From Sinimarinibacterium flocculans (GTDB taxonomy: Bacteria; Pseudomonadota; Gammaproteobacteria; Nevskiales; Nevskiaceae): a stretch of 64,000 nucleotides of DNA. This document shows positions 1-7,184 of the stretch, piece by piece. Location of the stretch: contig NZ_QICN01000001.1 in assembly GCF_003201205.1 (NCBI RefSeq), forward strand, positions 434,001 to 498,000, read 5' to 3'. Position numbers and translations under genes: made by a program. How positions within the stretch are numbered: position 1 is the stretch's first letter; every line of letters begins with the position of its first letter. The notes below the pieces were generated by a model. It saw only the letters and a list, made by a program, of their open reading frames with translations, was not told where the DNA came from and did no database searches.

Positions 1-1082
1 CCGACATCCGCCGCTGGGTCATGGCGATGGACTATCCGAACCCGATCCACTGGGACCAGGAGTTCGCGCTGGCGTCGAAGTTCGGCGGCATCGTTGCGCC
101 GCAGTCCTTCGCGGTGGCGATGGACTACGGACACGGCTGCCATCCGGCCGGGGTCGGCAAGATTCCGGGCTCGCATCTGATCTTCGGCGGCGAGGAGTGG
201 TGGTTCTTCGGCGCACCGGTGCGTCCGGGCGACAAGCTGTTCCAGAAGCGCCGCTTCGACGGCTACGACGTCAAGGACACGAGCTTCGCCGGTCCCACCG
301 TATTCCAGCGTGGCGACACCGAACACCGTAACCAGGACGGCGTGCTCGTCGCACGCGAGCGCGCGACCTCGATCCGCTACCTGATCGAGGAGGCGAACAA
401 GCGCGGCGTGTTCGGCAAGGAGAAGGCCTCGCCCAAGCGCTGGGACAAGCAGGAGCTGGCCGAGATCCACAAGCTGCGCTACGACTGGATCCTGTCCAAT
501 CGTGAAGGCCGCTCGCCGTTGTGGGCTGACGTGAAGGTCGGCGACAAGCTGCCGCGCCGCGTGATCGGCCCGCATTCGATCGCGACCTTCGTCACCGAGT
601 ACCGGGCCTTCCGCCAGAACATCTGGGGCACCTGGCGCTGGAACGTGCCCGAAGGCATGGTCGATCCGGCGACCGCGGACGCCGGCTTCGCCAAGGACAT
701 GAGCTACGACTACAGTGCGCGCAAGATCGACCCGCGCCAGGGCGACGGCCTGTACCACGGGCCGTCGAGCGGTCACGTGAACCTGGAGAAGGCGAGCAAC
801 ATCGGCATGGGCGGCATGTACGGTTATGGCGCATCGATGAACGCCTGGCACCTGGATTACGTGTCCTACTGGGCCGGCCACGACGGCTTCGTCTGGCACT
901 CGAAGACGCAGTTCCGCAGCCCGGCGTTCGAGGGCGATGTGACCTTCATCGACGGCGAAGTCGTCGACAAGCAGCCGAACTCGGCCTACGGCTGTCCGGT
1001 CGCGGTCGTCGAAGTGAAGATGACGACGCAGAAGGGCGAGCAGATCCTCAAGGGCACGGCCGACGTGCAGCTGCCGTACTGA
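1..1082 (+). CDS. MaoC/FAS1-type dehydratase family protein, 5' end cut by window
   Basis: Probable acyl-CoA hydratase/dehydratase of the hotdog (MaoC, FAS1-like dehydratase) superfamily, acting on a CoA thioester. The reading frame is open to the left edge, and the residues before the first ATG (DIRRWV at position 3) continue the usual N-terminal pattern of the family, so the true start lies outside the window. The motif DYPNPIHWD near the visible N-terminus is the typical entry to a MaoC-like hotdog domain. A second hotdog-like half follows (YWAGHDGF, FEGDVTFIDGEVV), giving a double-hotdog of at least 359 residues. The next gene is an acyl-CoA ligase on the same strand, which suggests a shared lipid or steroid side-chain catabolic role. 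The substrate cannot be read from sequence. Confidence 0.75.
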   Translation, partial: DIRRWVMAMDYPNPIHWDQEFALASKFGGIVAPQSFAVAMDYGHGCHPAGVGKIPGSHLIFGGEEWWFFGAPVRPGDKLFQKRRFDGYDVKDTSFAGPTVFQRGDTEHRNQDGVLVARERATSIRYLIEEANKRGVFGKEKASPKRWDKQELAEIHKLRYDWILSNREGRSPLWADVKVGDKLPRRVIGPHSIATFVTEYRAFRQNIWGTWRWNVPEGMVDPATADAGFAKDMSYDYSARKIDPRQGDGLYHGPSSGHVNLEKASNIGMGGMYGYGASMNAWHLDYVSYWAGHDGFVWHSKTQFRSPAFEGDVTFIDGEVVDKQPNSAYGCPVAVVEVKMTTQKGEQILKGTADVQLPY

Positions 1083-1128
1083 TTCCGTTGCCATGATTCC
1101 ACGTCGCAGGCTGCCCCCTGTATCCCCC

Positions 1129-1202
1129 TGTAGGAGCGGCTTCACCCGCGACACGGCGGGCACGCCGCACGAAACAGGGTCGCGGCTGAAGCCGCTCCCA
1201 CA
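1129..1202. repeat. REP-type palindromic element
   Basis: Two 24-base arms, at 1129-1152 (TGTAGGAGCGGCTTCACCC...) and 1179-1202 (...GGCTGAAGCCGCTCCCACA), are near-perfect inverted copies around a 26-base spacer. The core GGAGCGGCTTCA resembles the REP repeats familiar from Pseudomonas and Xanthomonadales genomes. The right arm ends at the base before the ATG of the acyl-CoA ligase. No other full copy was seen in this window. Confidence 0.85.
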
Positions 1203-2921
1203 ATGACGTCTCCTGTCGCCGAACAGATGTCGATCGTCCGCGGCATTCCGCTGCAGGAGGAGCCGGGGCAGGGCGCGCACACGATTCCCGGCTACCTGCG
1301 CGAGGTCACGCAGCGTTACGCCGGTGCCGAGGCGCTGGTGATGCACACCGCTGCCGGGGTTGAGCGCTGGTCCTACGAGATGCTGTGGGAGCGCTCCGTC
1401 GAAGTGGCCAGGGCCCTGATCGCCAGCGGTGTCGGCAAGGACAGCCGCGTCGGCATCCTGATGGTCAACCGGCCGGAGTACCTGTCGTCGGTGTTCGGCA
1501 TCGGCCTGGCCGGTGGTGTCGCGGTGGCGCTGAGCACCTTCTCGACGCCGGCGGAGCTGGAGCACCTGATTGCCGTCTCCGGCATCTCGGTGCTGTTGTT
1601 CGACGGACGCGTGCTCAAGCGTGATTTCGGCGCCGTACTGGCCGAGCTGGAGCCGGCGCTGCTGGACGCGGCGCCGGGCGCGCTCCAGTCGACGAAGTTT
1701 CCGTTCCTGCGCCATCTAGTGCGCCTCGATTCGGTCACCGCGGACGATGCCGGAGACCTGAAGGCGCGCAGCTTCGAGTCGTGGACGGATTTCCTCGGCC
1801 GCGGCCGCACGGTGACGGATGCCATCGTAGACGCGCGTGCGGCGGCGGTTGCGCCGTCGGATGCCGGCGGACTGTTCTTCTCGTCCGGGACCACCAGCCT
1901 GCCCAAAGGCATCCTGCACGCGCAGCGGGCGTTCGCGATCCAGTGGTGGCGATGGCCGCGCGTGATGTGCGTGAAGGGGCCCGCGCGTGCCTGGACCGGC
2001 AACGGCTTCTTCTGGTCCGGCAACATCACGATGATCGTCGGCGTGGCGCTGTCGACCGGCGGCTGCATCGTGCTGCAGCCGTACTTCGAGCCGGAACAGG
2101 CGCTCAGGCTCTGGGAAGCCGAGCGCGTGAATTACCTGTCGGGCCGGCCGCACCAGTGGGCGCGGCTGCAGGAGGCGCCGAACTGGGCGAGCGCCGATCT
2201 GTCGAGCCTGCACTACATCACCAATGCCGATCTGCTCAAGCAGCACCCGAGCGTGAAGACCGGCTGGCGCCTGCCGATGACCTTCGGCACCACCGAGACC
2301 AACACCGCGGCGACGACCTACACGGCGGACACGTCGCCCGAGCAGTACGCCGGCAGTGCCGGCGAGCCGCTACCGGGCAACCTGCTGAAGGTCGTCGATC
2401 CGCTGACCGGTGCGGTCGTCCCGCGCGGCCAGCGTGGCGAGATCTGCCTGAAGGGGCCGACGCTGATGCTCGGCTACATCGGCAAGGCGGTCGAAGACGT
2501 CCTCGACGACGAGGGCTATTACCGCACCGGTGACGGCGGCTACGTCGACGAGGTCGGGCGGCTGTACTGGGAAGGCCGGCTCACCGAGATCATCAAGACC
2601 GGCGGCGCCAACATCTCGCCGCCGGAGATCGACGCGGTGATCGCGTTGTATCCCGGCGTGCGCCGCACGCAGACCGTCGGTGTGCCGCACGACACGCTCG
2701 GCGAGATGGCGGTGGCCTGCATCGTGCCGCACGAAGGCGTGGACATCGACGAGGATGCACTGCGCGTGTTCCTGAAGGAGCGCCTGGCCAGCTTCAAGGT
2801 TCCGCGCCGCTTCCTGTTCCTGCAGGAAGAGGAGATGGCGGTGACCGCCAACGGCAAGGTGAAGTCGGGCGAACTCCGCCAGCTCGCCGAAAAGCGGCTG
2901 CAGCCGGGCGTGGTGGCCTAG
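1203..2921 (+). CDS. AMP-dependent acyl-CoA synthetase/ligase
   Basis: ANL-superfamily enzyme that activates a carboxylic acid through an acyl-adenylate to the CoA thioester. Visible motifs: the P-loop SSGTTSLPKG (about residues 226-235), the TFGTTETN adenine-binding segment, YYRTGD (about 439-444), the hinge GRLTEIIKTGG followed by NISPPEID, and the C-terminal NGKVKSG containing the catalytic lysine. At 572 residues it is full length. The first ATG directly follows a REP palindrome and has no Shine-Dalgarno sequence, so translation may start at the in-frame ATG at 1227 or elsewhere. It ends 3 bases inside the convergent TetR gene. Preference for fatty acid, bile acid or aromatic acid is not determinable. 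Confidence 0.88.
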   Translation: MTSPVAEQMSIVRGIPLQEEPGQGAHTIPGYLREVTQRYAGAEALVMHTAAGVERWSYEMLWERSVEVARALIASGVGKDSRVGILMVNRPEYLSSVFGIGLAGGVAVALSTFSTPAELEHLIAVSGISVLLFDGRVLKRDFGAVLAELEPALLDAAPGALQSTKFPFLRHLVRLDSVTADDAGDLKARSFESWTDFLGRGRTVTDAIVDARAAAVAPSDAGGLFFSSGTTSLPKGILHAQRAFAIQWWRWPRVMCVKGPARAWTGNGFFWSGNITMIVGVALSTGGCIVLQPYFEPEQALRLWEAERVNYLSGRPHQWARLQEAPNWASADLSSLHYITNADLLKQHPSVKTGWRLPMTFGTTETNTAATTYTADTSPEQYAGSAGEPLPGNLLKVVDPLTGAVVPRGQRGEICLKGPTLMLGYIGKAVEDVLDDEGYYRTGDGGYVDEVGRLYWEGRLTEIIKTGGANISPPEIDAVIALYPGVRRTQTVGVPHDTLGEMAVACIVPHEGVDIDEDALRVFLKERLASFKVPRRFLFLQEEEMAVTANGKVKSGELRQLAEKRLQPGVVA

Positions 2922-3565
2922 GCAGTCGGGCGACGGTTCGTGCGGATGGCGTCCTCGATCAGCCCGGCGATCCAGGCGAGAGCGGCGCTCGTTTCGGCGG
3001 TGTCCAGACGCCAGGCCGTGCCGAGCCGCTCGTAGAGCGGTGGCGTCCACAGCATGTCGAGCATGGCGGCAGCGATGACGCAGTCGCGCGATGGCCAGTC
3101 CGGCGCGGCACGCTCGACGGCGCTGGTCAGGGCCGCGCGCCGACGATGGTCGAGTGCGGCGAGGGCGGGCTCCTCGGCTGCAGGTGCAGGCGTCGCGAAC
3201 GAGGACAGGTATCGGTGGACGTCGGTCGCGATGGATGCGAAGTCGCGCAGTTCGATGTGATCGAGCCGGACCCCGGACTCCTCGACGAGTCGCTGCAGGA
3301 TGGCGCCGCGCAGCGTGCGCTCGTCGGAGAAATGACGATGCACCGTGCGCACGCTGATGCCCGCCTGTTCGGCGACTGCCTTGAACGTGAGCGCACGCCA
3401 GTCCCAGCTGGCCAGGCGGTGTGCGATCCGGGCGCCGGCCGCGACGATGTCCTCGCGGGTCCGCGCCGCCTGCTGGCGACGCAAGGGGCTGTGGTAGGGA
3501 CGTCGCCGGGTATCGGCGGAATCGGCTGCGGCGCGGGCTTTGCGTGGAGGCATCGACTCGATCAT
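2918..3565 (-). CDS. TetR-family transcriptional regulator
   Basis: One-component repressor with an N-terminal helix-turn-helix (ALTFKAVAEQAGISVRTVHR, then HFSDERTLRGAIL) and a variable C-terminal ligand/dimer domain rich in alanine. The start is placed at the ATG at 3565 (MIESMPPRKA); an ATG at 3553 is equally possible, and longer versions would run far into the neighbouring thioesterase gene. Its position between acyl-CoA ligase and thioesterase/SDR genes suggests it senses an acyl-CoA or lipid and controls this block, which is inference. No operator palindrome was pinned down. Confidence 0.8.
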   Translation of the reverse strand: MIESMPPRKARAAADSADTRRRPYHSPLRRQQAARTREDIVAAGARIAHRLASWDWRALTFKAVAEQAGISVRTVHRHFSDERTLRGAILQRLVEESGVRLDHIELRDFASIATDVHRYLSSFATPAPAAEEPALAALDHRRRAALTSAVERAAPDWPSRDCVIAAAMLDMLWTPPLYERLGTAWRLDTAETSAALAWIAGLIEDAIRTNRRPTA

Positions 3566-3635
3566 AGCGAAGCCTGCAGAGCTGTCTGTCGGGCTGTGGA
3601 ATGCTCGCGGCGCTGCGCGTGGCCGTCCCGCTCCG

Positions 3636-4061
3636 TCAGTCGGCCTCGGGAAGATCGAGCACCTTCCAGATACCGTCGGCGCTGGCCAGTGTGCGCTCAC
3701 CCGCGCACAGCAGGCCGCGCATGAAGATCAGCTGCCGGCTGCGGCGGACGAGCTCGGGGGTGCAGGTGATGAACTCTCCGGTGCGGCCGCCGGCCACGAA
3801 GTGCAGCTGAAGCTGGGCAGTGACCAGATGCTTGCCGCCGAGCGCGTCGGCGGCGCCGAAGCCGAGGGCGATGTCGGCGAAGGTCATCAGTGCACCGCCG
3901 TGGATTGCGCCGGGCCGGTTGTTGCCCTGCTGCGAGCCGCCGAGAAACCCGATCGTGCGGGCGTTCGCGGCGCCGCGGAGCCAGATCGGCCCCAGGTGTC
4001 CGGTGAAGCCTTCGCCGGTCAGCGAGGTCCAGCCGGCGGCGACAAGCGATTGGGCATCCAT
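3636..4061 (-). CDS. PaaI-like hotdog-fold thioesterase
   Basis: Small 141-residue single-hotdog protein that would hydrolyse acyl- or aryl-CoA thioesters in the cytoplasm. The segment HGGALMTFADIALGFGA carries the HGG motif and following helix typical of the PaaI/YbgC-like thioesterase family, and the length is normal. The ATG at 4061 is the only good start. It lies 49 bases downstream of the SDR stop on the same strand and is probably co-transcribed with it and with the TetR gene. Substrate unknown. Confidence 0.8.
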   Translation of the reverse strand: MDAQSLVAAGWTSLTGEGFTGHLGPIWLRGAANARTIGFLGGSQQGNNRPGAIHGGALMTFADIALGFGAADALGGKHLVTAQLQLHFVAGGRTGEFITCTPELVRRSRQLIFMRGLLCAGERTLASADGIWKVLDLPEAD

Positions 4062-4110
4062 GACTGCGGCAGTTCGATTCGGGCGTTCGGCGTGTTTCCG
4101 GTATCGGGGC

Positions 4111-4905
4111 TCAGGCGGCCGGCCGGCGTTCGGCCAGCAAGGCCTCGGCGCTCAGGTACTTGGTCGTCGTCCAGCCGCCGTCGAGGGCGATGCTCTGGCC
4201 GTTGATGTAGCTGCCCTCCGCCGAGGCGAGGAAGTGGATGAGGTTGGCGACATCCTCGACGGTGCCTTCCCGGTCGAAAGGTGTCATCTCGTGATTGATG
4301 CGCCGGAACGGCGCAGCGTCCCAGTAGGCATCGGTCATGTCGGTGCGGATGACGCCGGGCGCGACCAGATTGCTGCGGATGCCCTGTGCGCCGTACTGCG
4401 CCGCGAGCGTCTGCGTGAGGCCGATCAGTCCGGCCTTCACCGCACAGTAGGCACCGCCATCGAGCCCGCCGACCAGGCCGAAGGTCGAACCGACGTTGAC
4501 GATGGCCGATCCGGGTTTCATCACGCCGAGTGCTGCCCGACAGAAGCGGAACGGCGCCTTGAGGCTCGTTTCGACGACCTCATCGAGCGTGTCGTCGTCG
4601 GTCTGATGCACCGGGGCCCACTTGCCGGCACCGGCGTTGTTGACCAGGCAGTCGAGCCGGCCGAAGGCCTGCATCGCGATATCGACGGCCCGCTGCGCGG
4701 CACTCCTGTCGGTGACGTCCACGGCAAGCGTCCGGACCTCCGTCAGCGACGACAGTTCCGCAACCAGCTCCGCCAGCTTCTCGGGGCGGCGCGCCACCGC
4801 GACGATGCGATAGCCGCCGGCGGCGAAGCGGCGCGACGTGGCGGCGCCGATGCCGGCACTTGCACCGGTGATCAGCACGACGGGTTTGCCGGATTCCTGA
4901 GCCAT
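4111..4905 (-). CDS. SDR-family NAD(P)-dependent oxidoreductase
   Basis: Classical short-chain dehydrogenase/reductase of 264 residues. The cofactor motif TGASAGIG is near the N-terminus, NNAG follows, then the catalytic Ser (VNVGSTFG) and YCAVK (YxxxK), and a C-terminal substrate loop ending DGGWTTTKYL. The start at 4905 (MAQESGKP) is chosen because AAAGAGGAG lies just upstream on the minus strand; an upstream in-frame start at 4968 has no such site. It is the first gene of a probable minus-strand group with the thioesterase and TetR genes. It probably oxidises or reduces a hydroxyacyl, sterol or similar lipid intermediate. Confidence 0.85.
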   Translation of the reverse strand: MAQESGKPVVLITGASAGIGAATSRRFAAGGYRIVAVARRPEKLAELVAELSSLTEVRTLAVDVTDRSAAQRAVDIAMQAFGRLDCLVNNAGAGKWAPVHQTDDDTLDEVVETSLKAPFRFCRAALGVMKPGSAIVNVGSTFGLVGGLDGGAYCAVKAGLIGLTQTLAAQYGAQGIRSNLVAPGVIRTDMTDAYWDAAPFRRINHEMTPFDREGTVEDVANLIHFLASAEGSYINGQSIALDGGWTTTKYLSAEALLAERRPAA

Positions 4906-5090
4906 GGGCTGCCACTCCTCTTTGCGTGATGTGCGAGCGGCATGCGCTGCGACGCCGCGTCGCGGCATCTTATCGGCGGTGCAGGGCGCAGGAACGTCGT
5001 TGCCGTGAAGCCGCGGGGTGGACTGCGTCGCGAGGCACTAGCGTGCGCGCTGACAGACCAGTGGCCGCGGCGTCGGCGTGGCGCGCAGGC

Positions 5091-6227
5091 TCACGCGCCG
5101 AGCCGGGCGGCGGCTGGCGGCGGGGTGTGGCGGCCGGTCTGCGGAATCTTCGCCTGTCCCCGCGCTGCCCCGGAGGCGAGTTCGCGCCGGAAGCGCTGGG
5201 GGGGCACGCCGGTCCAGCGCTTGAAGGCGCGACCGAAGCTCGACTGGTCGGAGTAGCCGAGCAGATCGGCGAGCGCGTCCAGCGACATCTGTCCGTGTTC
5301 GAGATGGTCCTTGGCCAGATCGATCCGCATCTTCTCGAGGATGTCGGAGAAGCGCAGGCCGTGTTCGCTCAGGCTGGCCTGCAGCGTCCGTACCGAAGTG
5401 CCGAGCTTTCTTGCGCACTGCTCGACCGAGCAGCTTCCGCGCGGCAATGCGCCCCGCAGATAGTCCTCGACCCGCTCGACGATCGTCCTTCGCGATGTGG
5501 CCCTGACACGATCGAGATAGCCGCCCAGCAACCGGAACAGCAGGCGGTTGGCGCTGCTCACCGGCTGATTCAGGAACGCGGCGGGGAAGCTCACCGCGTT
5601 GACGCTTGCGCCCGCGCGAAACGGGCAGCCCAGCCTGCTCTCGATCTCCGGCACGACGTCGGCGGGCACGTCCACGGTGAGTTGCACCCGGCTCGGCTGG
5701 AATCCGGGACCGCCGACCAGGCGCAGCAGCTTCAGGTTCAGCATGGCCGCCTGCAGGCTAGCCTGCGTGTTGTGGCCGAGGTCGGCCTGCACGCGCCAGC
5801 GGATCTCGGCCGCTTCGCGTCCTTCGACGAGTTCGAGCACCGGCACCGGCGAATGGACTACCGGGATGTAGTCGATGAAGCAGGTGACCGCCTCGCGCAT
5901 CGTCGATGCGGCCTTGCACAACGCGGCGACCGAGCCGTAGACGCCGATCGGATCCTGGAGCTGCGCCAGGCGCAGACCGAACAAGGGCTCGCGCAGGCTG
6001 CGGCTGCAGAACTCCAGCATGTCCACCAGCGCCTTGCTGTCGATGAAGGCATCCGGGTCGTGGATCAGGCGGGCGTCGATGCCGTGCCGCTCGAGGATCT
6101 CGCGCGGATCGCCGCCCAGGGTTCTGACCAGTCCGGAGAAGCCGTTGAGGTTCGCGGTCCGCATCTGCCGCTCGACGGGCGTCGAATCCAGCGGCCCTTC
6201 GAGACGAAAGAAATAGTCGTCGCTCAT
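5091..6227 (-). CDS. AraC-family regulator with arabinose-binding-like N-terminal domain
   Basis: 378-residue activator-type protein. The N-terminal two thirds match the sensor domain common to the OruR/AraC-type lipid- and amino-acid-responsive regulators (pattern FGLRLAQLQDPIGVYG, then CFIDYIPVVHSPVPV). The C-terminal 100 residues carry the double helix-turn-helix (CARKLGTSVRTLQASLSEHG and LADLLGYSDQSSFGRAFKRW, then GVPPQRFR). The ATG at 6227 is preceded by GAGGAG at good spacing. It is likely to regulate the neighbouring lipid block, and its own promoter must lie in 6228-6420. Confidence 0.85.
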   Translation of the reverse strand: MSDDYFFRLEGPLDSTPVERQMRTANLNGFSGLVRTLGGDPREILERHGIDARLIHDPDAFIDSKALVDMLEFCSRSLREPLFGLRLAQLQDPIGVYGSVAALCKAASTMREAVTCFIDYIPVVHSPVPVLELVEGREAAEIRWRVQADLGHNTQASLQAAMLNLKLLRLVGGPGFQPSRVQLTVDVPADVVPEIESRLGCPFRAGASVNAVSFPAAFLNQPVSSANRLLFRLLGGYLDRVRATSRRTIVERVEDYLRGALPRGSCSVEQCARKLGTSVRTLQASLSEHGLRFSDILEKMRIDLAKDHLEHGQMSLDALADLLGYSDQSSFGRAFKRWTGVPPQRFRRELASGAARGQAKIPQTGRHTPPPAAARLGA

Positions 6228-6432
6228 CGCATGCTCCTCGCTGGCCGCACGACGGCGCCGGAAAAAGCATACCGTCGGGCGTCGGCGATAATCAACACTG
6301 ATGTCTGTCGACGACGGAATCGCGAGGCGCAGATATAAGGACCGGGCGCGCCGCGTGTGCTCAGCGCCCGGCACGCGTCGGCCTGCGCTCATTCAGGACA
6401 AAAAACTGCGTGCATCGCGAGCCGGACCTATC

Positions 6433-6438
6433 TATAAT
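6433..6438 (+). promoter_or_regulatory. Distal candidate -10 element
   Basis: TATAAT, identical to the sigma-70 -10 consensus, about 120 bases upstream of the initiator tRNA. A matching -35 is not apparent (only GTGCAT at 17-base spacing). It would give a longer tRNA precursor. Confidence 0.4.
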
Positions 6439-6515
6439 GCCGGCCCGGTCGAGAGGTAGCGGAAACGAGGCCTCGGAGAAATTGGTTTTTGGCTCAAGGA
6501 TTTGGCATATGTCCG

Positions 6516-6545
6516 TTGCGCCGCGCCACTCCGAAATCCTATACT
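6516..6545 (+). promoter_or_regulatory. Proximal promoter of tRNA-fMet
   Basis: TTGCGC (6516-6521) and TATACT (6540-6545) are separated by 18 bases. The -10 matches consensus at five of six positions; the -35 keeps only TTG. Transcription would begin about 8 bases before the mature tRNA 5' end. Confidence 0.5.
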
Positions 6546-6559
6546 TCTCGTCTGTCTGG

Positions 6560-6636
6560 TGCGGGGTGGAGCAGTCTGGCAGCTCGTCGGGCTCATAACC
6601 CGAAGGTCGCAGGTTCAAATCCTGCCCCCGCTACCA
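6560..6636 (+). tRNA. Initiator tRNA-fMet (CAT anticodon)
   Basis: 77-base cloverleaf with encoded CCA. The anticodon CAT is at 6594-6596. Two initiator hallmarks are visible: the anticodon stem ends in three consecutive G-C pairs (GGG/CCC flanking the loop CTCATAA), and positions 1 and 72 do not pair (T1 against T72 here, instead of the C1-A72 of E. coli). Acceptor pairs 2-7 are GCGGGG/CCCCGC. The location directly upstream of rimP-nusA-infB matches the E. coli metY arrangement. Confidence 0.93.
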
Positions 6637-6650
6637 CATTAGGCTTGAGA

Positions 6651-6675
6651 AAGGCCCCTTCGAGGGCCTTTTTTG
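6651..6675 (+). terminator. Rho-independent terminator after tRNA-fMet
   Basis: AAGGCCC (6651-6657) and GGGCCTT (6664-6670) form a 7-bp stem around a six-base loop, followed by a T run. It separates the tRNA from rimP. Partial read-through would feed the rimP-nusA-infB operon, as known for metY in E. coli. Confidence 0.85.
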
Positions 6676-6713
6676 TTGGCGAAACATCGGCTTGGAGGCG
6701 CGCGACAGCTGGG

Positions 6714-7178
6714 ATGGCGGTGCTCAGAGAGCGGCTGCAACAACTACTCGAACCGGTCGTCGAGGCGCTCGGTTACGAGCTCGTGCTGCTCGAGTTCAGC
6801 CCTAGTACCAAGAGTGGGCTGCTGCGACTGTATATCGACAGTCCCGGCGGCATCACGATCGAGGACTGCGAGCGTGTCAGCCGCGAGGTGGCCGGCCAGC
6901 TCGACGTCGAGGACCCGATCAGCAGCGGCTATCGCCTCGAAGTCTCGTCGCCCGGGCTCGACCGTCCGCTGGTCAAGCCGTCTCACTATGAACGCTTCGT
7001 CGGAGAGCAGGCGCGGGTGCAGCTGCTGGCGCCGCGCGACGGGCGGCGCCGGTTCGTCGGCTGGATCCGCGTTGCGGGTACCGACGCGGTGCAGCTGGAA
7101 ACGCAGGATGGCCTCGTCGAGCTTCCGTACGCGGAGATCGATCGGGCGCGACTGGTGCCGGAATACGATCGAGAGTAG
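6714..7178 (+). CDS. rimP: Ribosome maturation factor RimP
   Basis: Cytoplasmic factor needed for 30S subunit assembly. The 154-residue protein has the usual two domains: an N-terminal alpha/beta domain (LEPVVEALGYELVLLEF, then LRLYIDSPGGITIEDCERVS) and a C-terminal SH3-like barrel after the family signature LEVSSPGLDRPL. The ATG at 6714 has GGAGG rather far upstream (15 bases). First gene of the rimP-nusA-infB-rbfA-truB operon; its stop overlaps the nusA leader by only a few bases. Confidence 0.95.
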   Translation: MAVLRERLQQLLEPVVEALGYELVLLEFSPSTKSGLLRLYIDSPGGITIEDCERVSREVAGQLDVEDPISSGYRLEVSSPGLDRPLVKPSHYERFVGEQARVQLLAPRDGRRRFVGWIRVAGTDAVQLETQDGLVELPYAEIDRARLVPEYDRE

Positions 7179-7184
7179 GTGATC

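Larger units (their letters stand above)
6228..6559. other. Intergenic region with promoters for the AraC gene and tRNA-fMet
   Basis: 332 bases without a gene. It is more AT-rich than its flanks (runs of A at 6260-6264 and 6400-6405). It holds a perfect TATAAT at 6433-6438 without a convincing -35, a self-complementary GAGGCCTC near 6468, and the proximal tRNA promoter annotated separately. The left part (6228-6400) must contain the minus-strand promoter of the AraC-family gene, which I could not place with confidence. Confidence 0.55.
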
